Shown here in pieces: positions 1-10,275 of a DNA stretch of 64,000 nucleotides. The position numbers and the translations under genes are program-made. Under the pieces are notes generated by a model that saw nothing but the letters and a program-made list of their open reading frames with translations, searched no databases and was not told the DNA's origin. Source of the DNA: Myxococcales bacterium (lineage in GTDB: Bacteria > Myxococcota_A > Polyangia > Polyangiales > Polyangiaceae); the NCBI GenBank assembly GCA_947473045.1, contig CANJCO010000001.1, positions 62,001 to 126,000 of the forward strand, read 5' to 3'. Every line of letters starts with the position of its first letter. Within the stretch, counting starts at the first letter, position 1.

Positions 1-2249
<2,249 letters not shown>

Positions 2250-2252
2250 CGA

Positions 2253-4403
2253 TTATCGACTTTCGCGAATGCGGCGTACGCGCAGCAGGAAGTCGTCTCT
2301 CTGCGCGTCGCTCAGCGGCTCGTTGCCGAAGCGCACGCCGAGGTAAACCTGGGTGAGGTCGAGCAGCTCGTCGGCGAGCGGGTGGGCCGCGCGCTTGAGG
2401 GCCTGAGCGTGTCGCAAGGGCGGCATCGACGCGATGCGCGCGACGCCCTTCTGCGCGAGCGACGCCTCGAGGGATCGGAACATCGCGGTGATCTTCGCGG
2501 CCGACGCGAACCCCGGGTCGACCTTGTTTTCAGGCTTTTTTAGCTCTGACGGTCGCCTTCGGCGCATCCACGCCGCATACCCGGCGAGCGATCCGACGAG
2601 CAGCAGTCCGGCGATGACCGGCCCGCGGGTCAGCGCTTCGAGGGGCCCGTGGTCGACACCCAGCTGCGCGCGCGCCGCCTCGTAGCGCTTCCCCACCGAG
2701 TCTGCGAGCCGCGCCTGCTGCGACAGATCGTAGCCGACCACGTATTGGTTCCAGCGCTGCGAAATCGCCTCGCCGAAGTCGCGCAGGTAGACCCACGTTC
2801 CGGTCGTCTCGGAGAGCGGTTGAGCGCCTGCGGGCGGCGTCGGATCGAAGGTGACCCAGTGCGGCGGGCCCTCTTCGATGTAGGCCTCTACCCACGAGTG
2901 CGCCTCGCCTTGCCGGACAGCGTAGTAGTGACCAAAGCGGTTGTAGGTTCCGCCCACGAATCCCGTTACGTTTCGCGAGGGAATGCCGACGTCGCGCAGC
3001 ATCATGGCCATTGCGGTCGAGAAGAATTCGCAATGTCCGCGCTTCGACTCGAACAGGAAGTGGTCCAGCGGCTGCGGCGTTCCCCCTGAGGGTGACCCCA
3101 AATCGTAGCGGTAGTCCGCGCGCAAATGGGCCTCGATGGCGCGGGCCTTGGCCGCAGGCGTGCTCTCGCTGTCGGACCACTGCCGCGCGAGGGTCGCGAT
3201 GCGCGTCGGCAGCGCCGCGGGCACGGCGAGGTGCCGCACGCGCTCCGCAGGGCCCATGAAGGCCGGAGTGATCTCGCTCGCTGCGCCGACGAACACCTCG
3301 TAGTGCGCGCCGCGGCCCTCGTTGCCGGAATAGCGAAATTCGCCTTCGGAGCCGCGCTGCAGGACGATTGGCTGCGCCGCCGCGCGGCTGGTGCCGGTGA
3401 ACTGGACCGCAGCAGCGACGGGCGGAAGAAAGACCACCGGCGGATCGATGGGTTCGAGGTCGACGCTGATTCGCGTGTCGCTGGCGCGGGGCGGGCGCGT
3501 GACGAGGAAAGCGTCGGGGGTGCGCGCGCTGCGCTCGGCGACGCCGGTTGTGCCCTGGCTTCGGGACCATGCGCGCCCGTCATAGATGTCGAACGCCGTT
3601 CCGCGGAGCCGCAGGGTCATGCGCGTCGGCGGCGGAGTTGGCGTCTGCAGCTCGAAGCGGAGGGCGATGGTTGGATCGCTCCGCAGCACCCCGACTTCGC
3701 CGAGATCGACGTGATCCGAGAAGCCGACAACACGACCGCTGTGCGGCCTGCTCAGCAGCAGGAGGGAGAGGCCGACGCGCGGAAAGAGCACAAAAAGCAC
3801 CACCGTGAAAATCAGGATGGGCACCGCCATGAGGCACGTGGCCGCCAAAAAGCCGCGCCCCACAACGCGCCGGCTTCGGAGGATTCGTGGAACGTCGACC
3901 GGCAGGCCCGTTCGGTCGCGTGCCCCTTGCCGGTAGTTGCCCTCCACTTCGCGGCGCAGATGCGACAGCACGAGCGCGCCGGGCGCGAATATCAGAAAGC
4001 CGAGGAAACACAGGCCGAACGCGAGGCTCCCGCCGAGCACCGTTCCTGCCACAAAGTGCAGCAGCGCGAGCACGATGATCTGCTGGTCGTGCGCCGCACC
4101 CCGACGGGTGGCCACGCGAATCACCTGCAGCATGGCAGCGAATTCGATGGTTACGTCAATCGCGGACTGGCCCACCAGCAGCCGCGCGGTCTGAACGAGA
4201 AACAGCGCCAGCAGCGCGATCGTCGTGGCGTGCCGTGCCCACGGCTTCGGCTGCCACGACTCGGGCACGAAGAGCGCCAGCAGCATGCCGATAACAAGAA
4301 CGCCGCTGGCCACCGGTCCGAGCGCCGCCGTACTCACGATAGCGAGCACACCGAGCGCAGCGAGCGCGTCGGTCATGATGCGGTGAATGAGTCCGAAGCG
4401 CAC
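2253..4403 (-). CDS. TgpA-type membrane transglutaminase-like protein
   Basis: 716-residue inner-membrane protein. It has several N-terminal transmembrane helices (DUF3488/TgpA-like), a large periplasmic transglutaminase-like domain and one further helix near residue 620 followed by a cytoplasmic tail. The Cys-His-Asp triad is visible: Cys about 457 in RGHCEFF, His about 501 in EAHSWVE and Asp about 519 in FDPTPP. GTG start. It lies 10 bp after the DUF58 gene in a MoxR-DUF58-TgpA operon, a well-known arrangement. In Pseudomonas the TgpA homologue is essential and envelope-linked, but the substrate is unknown. Envelope maintenance is an inference. Confidence 0.9.
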   Translation of the reverse strand: MRFGLIHRIMTDALAALGVLAIVSTAALGPVASGVLVIGMLLALFVPESWQPKPWARHATTIALLALFLVQTARLLVGQSAIDVTIEFAAMLQVIRVATRRGAAHDQQIIVLALLHFVAGTVLGGSLAFGLCFLGFLIFAPGALVLSHLRREVEGNYRQGARDRTGLPVDVPRILRSRRVVGRGFLAATCLMAVPILIFTVVLFVLFPRVGLSLLLLSRPHSGRVVGFSDHVDLGEVGVLRSDPTIALRFELQTPTPPPTRMTLRLRGTAFDIYDGRAWSRSQGTTGVAERSARTPDAFLVTRPPRASDTRISVDLEPIDPPVVFLPPVAAAVQFTGTSRAAAQPIVLQRGSEGEFRYSGNEGRGAHYEVFVGAASEITPAFMGPAERVRHLAVPAALPTRIATLARQWSDSESTPAAKARAIEAHLRADYRYDLGSPSGGTPQPLDHFLFESKRGHCEFFSTAMAMMLRDVGIPSRNVTGFVGGTYNRFGHYYAVRQGEAHSWVEAYIEEGPPHWVTFDPTPPAGAQPLSETTGTWVYLRDFGEAISQRWNQYVVGYDLSQQARLADSVGKRYEAARAQLGVDHGPLEALTRGPVIAGLLLVGSLAGYAAWMRRRRPSELKKPENKVDPGFASAAKITAMFRSLEASLAQKGVARIASMPPLRHAQALKRAAHPLADELLDLTQVYLGVRFGNEPLSDAQRDDFLLRVRRIRESR

Positions 4404-4413
4404 GCCCGTGCCC

Positions 4414-5421
4414 CTACTGCCCCTCGGGGCTCGAGGCCGCGGGGGCCGCGATCAGCGCCAGAAAACGCAGCACTGGGTCCGCGCCGCTGCTGCGCGAGGC
4501 TCGTACAGCGGGTCCGTGTGAGGAGCGAACAAACACAGAATCTCCGCGCTTCAAATGGGCAACTGCGCGCGACGCTACTTCGCGGACGCGGCGCTCAAAC
4601 ACCATATCCCAAGCTTCAGCGGTGAGTTGGTGCGGCTGGCTGTCGAGCATCATGTTCACATCGGGCCTCGTCTCGCGGGCCCGCTCGCGCGCGACCAGCT
4701 GGCCCGAGGCAGCGCTCTTCGGCCAGTGCACGTCTCGCACGTCTTCGCCCTCGCGCAGCAGTCGGACTCCCAGAAAGTCGTCTCCCCCTGCCCTGCCCGT
4801 CAGCGCCATTCCGCCTTCCAACAAGCCTCCCGGCGTTGCAGGCAGCTGGACCGGGTCGGTCGCTGGATAGATGATGAGCTCGCCGGCGCTGGAGACCTCG
4901 CGCGACTTCTCGAAGAGGCCAAACGGGAAGCGGGTGGCGATGCGAAAGCCTACGTGGATGTCCTTGCCGCGGCGGGCCGGTGTGCGGCGATAGGCAGCCA
5001 CTTGCGCCGACTGCGGGCTTATCTTCAGGAAGAAGCAGCGTTTGTCAGCGGGCTGACCGCCGCGAAGATCTTCGACCTCAATGGCGTAGGAAGGGACGCG
5101 CGTCTTGTGATTGAAAACCTCGACCTCGACGAGATGCGGCTTGCCGACTTGCGCGCGTCGCGGCAGGCGCCTCACGACGGAGAGGCCACGCAGCGACAGC
5201 TCGCTCATCACTCCGCTCACGATGATCAGCGCCAGCAGCAGTCCGAGCAGCAGGTACAGCAGGTTGTTGGCCGTATTGAGCGCAGCGAAGCCGACGCCAA
5301 AGGTGATTCCGACGAAGAACTTCCCCTCGCGCGTGAACTTGAGCGCCCGCGCAGGCCGCGCAGTCGACACGGCGCGCCAGGCCCGCGCGAACAGTCCGGC
5401 GGGCAGGGCGCGCGGCGTCAC
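4414..5421 (-). CDS. DUF58 domain protein, MoxR partner
   Basis: 335 residues. Two hydrophobic segments near residues 35-75 anchor the protein, followed by a beta-rich region and the DUF58 signature LLREGEDVRDVHWPKSA with the conserved Asp-x-x-Trp. DUF58 proteins resemble vWA folds and are usual partners of MoxR ATPases. The GTG start (5419-5421) overlaps the TGA stop of the upstream moxR gene, a GTGA overlap consistent with translational coupling. It sits in the middle of the three-gene operon. Molecular role unknown beyond the association. Confidence 0.88.
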   Translation of the reverse strand: MTPRALPAGLFARAWRAVSTARPARALKFTREGKFFVGITFGVGFAALNTANNLLYLLLGLLLALIIVSGVMSELSLRGLSVVRRLPRRAQVGKPHLVEVEVFNHKTRVPSYAIEVEDLRGGQPADKRCFFLKISPQSAQVAAYRRTPARRGKDIHVGFRIATRFPFGLFEKSREVSSAGELIIYPATDPVQLPATPGGLLEGGMALTGRAGGDDFLGVRLLREGEDVRDVHWPKSAASGQLVARERARETRPDVNMMLDSQPHQLTAEAWDMVFERRVREVASRAVAHLKRGDSVFVRSSHGPAVRASRSSGADPVLRFLALIAAPAASSPEGQ

Positions 5422-6380
5422 AGGGGCACCGGCACGCGAGCGACGATGTCGCGAATCGCGGCCTCGGCTTCGTCGCGCGACGGAATGAAGCCGTCCGCGT
5501 ACGACGCGAGCCGCACGCGGTGCGCGAGCACGGGCACGGCGAGCTCGTGGATGTCGTCGGCGATGCAGTAGCCGCGCCCTCGCAGCAGCGCCCGCGCCTT
5601 CGCGGCACGCGCGAGCGAGATCGCTCCGCGCGTCGAGGCCCCGAGGGCGAGCGTCGGGGCCGCGCGCGTCGCCAGCACGATGGCCTGGAGGTAGGTGACG
5701 AGGGCGGTGTCGATCGCGACGCGGTCGACCTGGCGCTGGAGCGACACGAGCGTGGCCGGGGAGAGTACGGCGGGCACGTCGCGGGCGGTGTCCGGACTGC
5801 CCCCCTGAAGTAGGCGCATTTCCACCTGGGGGGGGGGGTATCCGATGCGAATTCGTACAAGGAAGCGATCGAGCTGCGATTCGGGCAGCGGAAACGTTCC
5901 GGCGAAATCTTGCGGGTTTTGTGTGGCGATCACGAGAAACGGGTCGGGCAGCGGAAGGGTCTGGCCGTCGAGAGAAACCTGGCCCTCGTTCATGGCTTCG
6001 AGCAGGGCCGACTGTGTTCGTGGGCTCGCCCGGTTGATCTCGTCCGCCAGCAGGATGTTGGTAAACACGGGGCCCTGCCGCAGCACAAACTCGCCGGATC
6101 GCTGATTGTAGACCGACACGCCGAGGACATCGCTCGGGAGCAGATCGCTTGTGAACTGCACGCGTCGCAGCTCGCCTCCGACCGCTCGCGCGAGGGCGCG
6201 CGCGAGGGTTGTTTTCCCGACCCCGGGAACGTCTTCGATGAGCAGGTGCCCGCGGGCAAGCAATGCGACGAGCGACAGCTCGACGGCCTCGCCCTTGCCT
6301 TCGAGAGCCGCCTCGACCGCGTCGCGGAGTTTCTGGAGGTCTGGCAGCGGCTCGTTGACCACTGCGGTAGCCGCTGTCAT
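5418..6380 (-). CDS. MoxR-family AAA+ ATPase
   Basis: 320-residue AAA+ ATPase of the MoxR family, chaperone-like ATPases thought to act on vWA or DUF58 partners. Walker A is VPGVGKTT at residues 51-58, Walker B is LLADEIN at about 110-116, and the AAA lid follows. The frame stays open far upstream, but homology begins at the ATG at 6380 (MTAATAVVNEP), which gives the usual family length. First gene of the minus-strand operon with DUF58 and the transglutaminase. It is divergent from the ABC ATPase gene with 93 bp between them, which should hold the operon promoter. Confidence 0.93.
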   Translation of the reverse strand: MTAATAVVNEPLPDLQKLRDAVEAALEGKGEAVELSLVALLARGHLLIEDVPGVGKTTLARALARAVGGELRRVQFTSDLLPSDVLGVSVYNQRSGEFVLRQGPVFTNILLADEINRASPRTQSALLEAMNEGQVSLDGQTLPLPDPFLVIATQNPQDFAGTFPLPESQLDRFLVRIRIGYPPPQVEMRLLQGGSPDTARDVPAVLSPATLVSLQRQVDRVAIDTALVTYLQAIVLATRAAPTLALGASTRGAISLARAAKARALLRGRGYCIADDIHELAVPVLAHRVRLASYADGFIPSRDEAEAAIRDIVARVPVPL

Positions 6381-6473
6381 GCCGTCAGGGTAGCACGCTT
6401 TGGCCGCGCATCGGGATGGCTGTCCGCGTGCCGAAAGGTTGCGCGGTCGGCGCATAAGGAGCATGGATCGGCC

Positions 6474-7106
6474 GTGGCGGTCGTTGTCTCGGGGGTCAGC
6501 AAGATATACGGGAGCGTCCGCGCCGTGGTCGCGGCTTCGGCGCGCTTCGACGACGCGACGGTGAGCGTCATCGTCGGCGCAAACGGGTCCGGCAAGACGA
6601 CCCTGCTGCACATTATTGGCGCCCTGACGCGTCCGACGGCGGGGGTGGTGACGCACGGGCCCGGCGGAATGAGCGCGGAGGCGGTGCGGGCAGACCTCGG
6701 GTGGCTGGGGCACGATACGATGTGTTACGGCGACCTGTCCGGGTGGGAGAACATCAGCTTTGCGGCGCGGGTTCGCGGCCTCGACGCGGCGGTTGCGTGC
6801 CAGCGCGCCGACGCGCGCTTCGGGCTCGGCGCGTTCGGTTCCCGGCCGGTTCGGAGCCTCTCCCGCGGTCAGCGCCAGCGCGTCGCGCTTGCTCGGGCGC
6901 TCGTGCACCGGCCTGGGTTGGTGCTGCTCGACGAGCCTACGACGGGGCTCGATTCTGCGGGCGTCGATGCGCTTGCGGCCGTGGTGGGCGAAGAGGCGGG
7001 GAGGGGCGCGGCGGTGATTCTGGTGACGCACGACGAAGCGTTCGCCCAGCGCGTCGGCGGCGCGTTGTTCGCGATGTCTCGCGGCCGGCTCGCGGCTCGG
7101 GGCTAG
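6474..7106 (+). CDS. ABC transporter ATP-binding protein
   Basis: 210-residue single ABC ATPase. Walker A GANGSGKTT is at residues 35-43, signature LSRGQ at 129-133, Walker B VLLDEP at 150-155 and the switch histidine at 186. Start is GTG with AAGGAG 12 bp upstream (6456-6461). The nearby ATG at 6462 is out of frame. Size and sequence style resemble the CcmA haem-exporter ATPase and other short exporter ATPases. No permease gene is adjacent, so the substrate cannot be assigned. It ends beside a hairpin-rich intergenic stretch. Confidence 0.85.
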   Translation: MAVVVSGVSKIYGSVRAVVAASARFDDATVSVIVGANGSGKTTLLHIIGALTRPTAGVVTHGPGGMSAEAVRADLGWLGHDTMCYGDLSGWENISFAARVRGLDAAVACQRADARFGLGAFGSRPVRSLSRGQRQRVALARALVHRPGLVLLDEPTTGLDSAGVDALAAVVGEEAGRGAAVILVTHDEAFAQRVGGALFAMSRGRLAARG

Positions 7107-7143
7107 AAGGCCGGTCTTTAACGGCCAGCTGGCAGGGCGCTCA
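7101..7143. repeat. Imperfect direct repeat, copy 1
   Basis: A 43-nt stretch that starts with the last codons of the ABC ATPase gene and resembles 7247-7289, apart from substitutions and two offsetting 1-nt indels. Shared blocks are GGCTAG, AGGCCG, AACGGCCAGCT and GGCGCTCA. Each copy can fold a 5-bp GGCCG/CGGCC hairpin. It brackets the left side of a structured spacer. Confidence 0.6.
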
Positions 7144-7159
7144 AAAAACACCCTGCCAG
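7129..7159. terminator. Perfect 9-bp inverted repeat in convergent gap
   Basis: CTGGCAGGG (7129-7137) and CCCTGCCAG (7151-7159) are perfect complements around an A-rich 13-nt loop. The position between convergent genes suggests transcription termination. There is no U-tract after the stem on either strand, so an intrinsic terminator is not proven. Confidence 0.35.
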
Positions 7160-7216
7160 GAATTGGCGAAGCCAGTTGCGTGGGGTGGGGACCACGAAAA
7201 GCCGCGTTTTTCGGGG

Positions 7217-7238
7217 CGGGGAGGTGCACACCTCCCCG
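7217..7238. terminator. Perfect 10-bp palindromic hairpin with 2-nt loop
   Basis: CGGGGAGGTG and CACCTCCCCG flank a CA loop. A weaker CGAAAA/TTTTCG inverted repeat lies just upstream (7195-7213). Placed between the convergent ABC ATPase and bioD genes. It may end transcription from one or both sides, or be a recombination remnant. Confidence 0.35.
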
Positions 7239-7246
7239 AGATGAAG

Positions 7247-7289
7247 GGCTAGCAGGCCGCTGCTTCAACGGCCAGCTAGACGGCGCTCA
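7247..7289. repeat. Imperfect direct repeat, copy 2
   Basis: Second copy of the repeat at 7101-7143. It covers the stop codon and last codons of bioD. The GGCCG/CGGCC stem is preserved although the loop differs, which suggests the fold is kept. Confidence 0.6.
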
Positions 7290-7953
7290 TTGCGCGCGCG
7301 ATCAGGTCGCGGATCGCAGGGTGCGCGGCGAGATCGGCGCGTTCGGCGCGCGGAATCGGGCCTAGAACGCTGTGCGGTTGGAGGATGGCGAGTTCGGCGG
7401 CGTTGGTGCCCGTCGAGGCGTCGCTTCGCTCTGGAGTATTGAGCACGATGCAGGGGGCGAGATCGGGCGCCGCCCGGGCTGCGGCGAGCACGTCGTTGAG
7501 GGCCCCGAGGCGGTCCGGGGCGACGAGCACGAGCAGGTGCGCCCCGAGCGTTCGCGCGAAGTCGACGTTGAGCAGCTCTTCGGTGAGCGGCGAGAACAAT
7601 CCGCCGGGGAGCTCGACGAGGACGCCGTCGGCGCCGTCGCGAAGGGAGCGTATCGTGTCCGCGAGCGCGCTCGTGTCGATGGGGCGTCGCTCCATCCGAG
7701 CGGCAAGGTGGGGAGAGACCGGAGCGCGGAAGCGGAGGGCGCGCTCCGAATGTTTCACGTGAAACGTCGACGCCAGCTCGAGGCTGTGGGCGTCGTCCCC
7801 CGGCGAAACGGCTGACGGGTCGGCTCCGGTCTCGACCGGCTTAAAGCCGGCAATTCGGCCGAACGCGGACCACGCGCGGACGAGGGCCACGCTCAGGTGG
7901 GTCTTGCCGATCCCGGTTCCGACCCCGGAGACGACGATCAGCGGGGAAGGCAC
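7276..7953 (-). CDS. bioD: Dethiobiotin synthetase
   Basis: ATP-dependent carboxylase that closes the ureido ring of dethiobiotin from 7,8-diaminopelargonate and CO2. 225 residues. The P-loop GVGTGIGKT is at residues 10-18, followed by the substrate loop FKPVETGAD. The frame is open further upstream, but the GTG at 7953 gives a normal BioD N-terminus. That start lies inside the end of bioF (16-bp overlap), so the two are probably coupled. A near-perfect parS site (7751-7766) lies in the coding sequence and is read as FHVKH. The last codons fall in a direct repeat. Confidence 0.93.
   Translation of the reverse strand: MPSPLIVVSGVGTGIGKTHLSVALVRAWSAFGRIAGFKPVETGADPSAVSPGDDAHSLELASTFHVKHSERALRFRAPVSPHLAARMERRPIDTSALADTIRSLRDGADGVLVELPGGLFSPLTEELLNVDFARTLGAHLLVLVAPDRLGALNDVLAAARAAPDLAPCIVLNTPERSDASTGTNAAELAILQPHSVLGPIPRAERADLAAHPAIRDLIARAMSAV
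7751..7766. promoter_or_regulatory. parS: parS centromere site, 15 of 16 matches
   Basis: TGTTTCACGTGAAACG differs only in the last base from the bacterial parS consensus TGTTTCACGTGAAACA, the ParB-CTP loading site for chromosome segregation. It lies within bioD in a frame that encodes FHVKH. A perfect copy lies 1.28 kb away in bioF. Confidence 0.88.
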
Positions 7954-9044
7954 GCTACGCACTCCGCGACGGCTCGCAGGAGCGCGTCGATGTCGTGGTC
8001 GCCGTGGGCCGCGGTGACCGCGAGCCGGAGCCGTGAGGTCGGCACCGTCGGCGGCCGCACGGCGAGGACGTGCTGTCCGCGCTCTGCCAACGCCGCCGAC
8101 AGGGCGAGGGCGCGCCCCGTGTCCGCCTCGAGCCAGGGAACGATATGCCCGAAGCCGAGTGGCACGATGCCGATCGCTGCGAGTCCGTCCCTCAGCCGGG
8201 ACGCGTTCTGCAGCGTTCGCGCAGCGAGCGACGGATCGCCCTGGGCCCGCGCGACATTGAGACGCGCAGCCGCCGCAAGCTGCGGGCTGAGGCCGGTGGA
8301 AAACACGAAGGAGCGCGCGCGGTTCCAGAGCCATCGCACGAGGGAATCGCTGCCGGCGACGAACGCCCCACCGGCTCCAAAGGCCTTGCCGAATGTTCCG
8401 ACGGTGATGTCGGGCGTCACTTCCTGCTCCGCCGCGAGCCCGCGCCCGCCGGGGCCGAGCACACCGAGGGCGTGAGCCTCGTCGACGTAGAGGGCCGCGT
8501 TCGCTGCGTCGCACGCCCTGCGCAGGGAGCGGAGGTCGGGAGCGTCGGCGTCCATGCTGAAATACGACTCGGTAACCACCCACTGCCTTCCACGGCAGGG
8601 CAGGGCGAGCGCACGCTCCACGGCCTCGACGTCGAGGTGGGGCGTGACGACGACCTCTGCCCGCGACAGGCGCGCTCCATCGACGATCGACGCGTGGTTG
8701 AGAGCGTCGCTCACGATTCGGTCGCCTGCGCCGGCGAGCGCTGCGATCGCGCCGACGTTCGCAGCGTAGCCGCTGGTGAAGGCGAGGGCCGCCGGGGCCT
8801 TGAGCCAGGCCGCCACTTCCAGCTCGAGTGCGAGGTGCTCGTCGCGCTCTCCGGCGATCAGGCGAGACGCGCCTGCGCCTGCCGCGCCAGCGGGAGAGAT
8901 CTCCGACGCCAGCCCGAGGTAGTCGTTCGAGCAGAACGACCGCGCGAGGTCGACCGGCGCCCGCCGCTGCCTGAGCAGACCCGCGCGTGCAAGGTCGGCG
9001 AGGGCGTCGTCGAGGAAGGACAAGGGGTGTTTCACGTGAAACAT
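7938..9044 (-). CDS. bioF: 8-amino-7-oxononanoate synthase
   Basis: PLP enzyme joining pimeloyl thioester and L-alanine in biotin synthesis. 368 residues of the alpha-oxoamine synthase family. Visible are the DEAHALGVLG motif and the PLP lysine at 220 in TFGKAFGAGG. The N-terminus begins MFHVKH, and these codons are the parS palindrome at 9028-9043. The typical BioF sequence starts only afterwards (PLSFLDDALADL). The downstream bioD overlaps by 16 bp, and zapA lies 48 bp upstream on the same strand. bioA, bioB and the pimelate genes are not in the window. Confidence 0.94.
   Translation of the reverse strand: MFHVKHPLSFLDDALADLARAGLLRQRRAPVDLARSFCSNDYLGLASEISPAGAAGAGASRLIAGERDEHLALELEVAAWLKAPAALAFTSGYAANVGAIAALAGAGDRIVSDALNHASIVDGARLSRAEVVVTPHLDVEAVERALALPCRGRQWVVTESYFSMDADAPDLRSLRRACDAANAALYVDEAHALGVLGPGGRGLAAEQEVTPDITVGTFGKAFGAGGAFVAGSDSLVRWLWNRARSFVFSTGLSPQLAAAARLNVARAQGDPSLAARTLQNASRLRDGLAAIGIVPLGFGHIVPWLEADTGRALALSAALAERGQHVLAVRPPTVPTSRLRLAVTAAHGDHDIDALLRAVAECVACLPR
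9028..9043. promoter_or_regulatory. parS: parS centromere site, perfect consensus
   Basis: TGTTTCACGTGAAACA is the exact 16-bp parS palindrome bound by ParB. It overlaps the bioF start codon (9042-9044) and encodes the first residues of BioF. Bound or spreading ParB would sit directly on the bioF translation start region and could influence its expression (inference). Confidence 0.93.
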
Positions 9045-9092
9045 TGGCTGCTCGAAGCGCTCAAAAGAAGGCCCGAAACCCGGCCGAACGCG

Positions 9093-9386
9093 TCAGTCGG
9101 CGTCGGTCTCGAGGGCACGGTCGACCCGAACGAGTACGCGCCGAAGCACGTCACGGGTGCGCCGCTCGAGCGCCTCGCGGGCGTTTCGCTCCGTCTCCAG
9201 CTCGTGCGCGAGCGCGATGGCTGCGAGCAATACGCCCTGCGGAGAGTTGCGGCTCCTGGGCCCGAGCTCGGTGAGCTTGGCGTCGACCACTTCAGCGAGT
9301 CGCTCGAGCTCGCCGTCTTCGGCGGAGCTGACAACCTTGTATTGCTGGCTACCAACCCGAATCTGAACAGCGCGGCGCGACGTCAT
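9093..9386 (-). CDS. zapA: Cell division protein ZapA
   Basis: 97-residue Z-ring-associated protein that cross-links FtsZ filaments. It has the N-terminal beta-strand motif VQIRVGSQQYKVVS, the characteristic LERLAEVVDAKLTEL segment and a long C-terminal coiled-coil helix rich in Glu and Arg. Length fits the family. It lies upstream of bioF, with 48 bp on each side. A 6S RNA gene often follows zapA elsewhere, but there is no room for one here. Confidence 0.9.
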   Translation of the reverse strand: MTSRRAVQIRVGSQQYKVVSSAEDGELERLAEVVDAKLTELGPRSRNSPQGVLLAAIALAHELETERNAREALERRTRDVLRRVLVRVDRALETDAD

Positions 9387-9434
9387 TGCACGGCAGCATA
9401 GCGCAATCGGGGAGCCTGCGGCCTGACGACCGGA

Positions 9435-10175
9435 TCAGTTACAGACCGCGTTGCTCTTGCAGAGACACGCGTCGACCGGCTGGTCCATGCCGCGCTGGCA
9501 AGCGTCGGCCTGAATCGTCGTGGATGAGCCGCCGCCACCGCAAACCGCGGTCGAGAACGAGACGAGGCAGCCGAGGCACGTGTCGACCGGAAATTGATAT
9601 TCCGCTGACTCGATCGACGCGCCGCCGAGCGTTTGGCCGTAGACCTTGAAGTAGGCGACGACGCGCTTGCTCGGTCCGCGCACCGTGAGCGCTCCGCGAA
9701 GGAGTTTGACCGTCTCGGGGGGCACGAGCGTGACGACGGTCGAACCGTAGCTGGGCGTCGCGCCCGCGGCGGGCTCGACCTGCCCGGCAACCTGCACCGT
9801 ATAGCTGGTGATCTCGGCGCCCGCGGCGTCCGTCAAGCGCACGATCACGCCCTGGATGATGAACCGACTCGTCTCGACGCGAACCTGCGTCTGGTCGCCA
9901 CGCGCGATGAGCTGGTTGCCGACGAGAACCACCGGCGAGTACTGGCTCGCGAGTCCCACGTCGAGCGTGCCCTGAAAGAGGAAGGGGCCGGTCGACGACG
10001 CGGTGTACGTGCACGCGCTCCCCTGGACCGGAACCGGCGGGGCAAGCACGCCGCCGATAAACACCGAGCCGTCATTGTGGACGCATGCCAACGCCGTCAC
10101 GACGCTTGCGGCGGCGGCGGCGAGAAGGCCGCGCGAAGTGAGGCGCTTGACGAAATTTGCGGGCTTGCTGACCAT
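9435..10175 (-). CDS. Probable exported cysteine-rich lipoprotein, unknown function
   Basis: 246 residues starting at ATG 10175 with AAGGAG in the proper place upstream. The N-terminus is positively charged, with a hydrophobic stretch ending ALAC near residue 30, compatible with a lipoprotein signal although the -3 residue is unusual. The mature part is beta-rich, with a C-terminal cysteine cluster (CLGC, then CGGGG, then DAC, then CLC). No family recognised. It lies between aroKB and zapA on the same strand. Confidence 0.7.
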   Translation of the reverse strand: MVSKPANFVKRLTSRGLLAAAAASVVTALACVHNDGSVFIGGVLAPPVPVQGSACTYTASSTGPFLFQGTLDVGLASQYSPVVLVGNQLIARGDQTQVRVETSRFIIQGVIVRLTDAAGAEITSYTVQVAGQVEPAAGATPSYGSTVVTLVPPETVKLLRGALTVRGPSKRVVAYFKVYGQTLGGASIESAEYQFPVDTCLGCLVSFSTAVCGGGGSSTTIQADACQRGMDQPVDACLCKSNAVCN

Positions 10176-10275
10176 GACCAGACTCCTTGGGCGCCACGCA
10201 GCTTGCGCGGCCATTTGCAAAGCGTACCCCGGGACCGCCCGTGATCCAAAATTCTGATACGTCGCGCCTTTGCGC

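Noticed and set aside
7217-7238. Classical rho-independent terminator
   Set aside because: The stem is strong but no U-tract follows it on either strand; it is listed only as a possible terminator.
6381-7268. Upstream extension of the MoxR frame
   Set aside because: It is antisense to the ABC ATPase gene and adds no known domain; ATG 6380 gives normal MoxR length.
9045-9092. 6S RNA next to zapA
   Set aside because: Only 48 bp is available between zapA and bioF; 6S RNA is about 180 nt.
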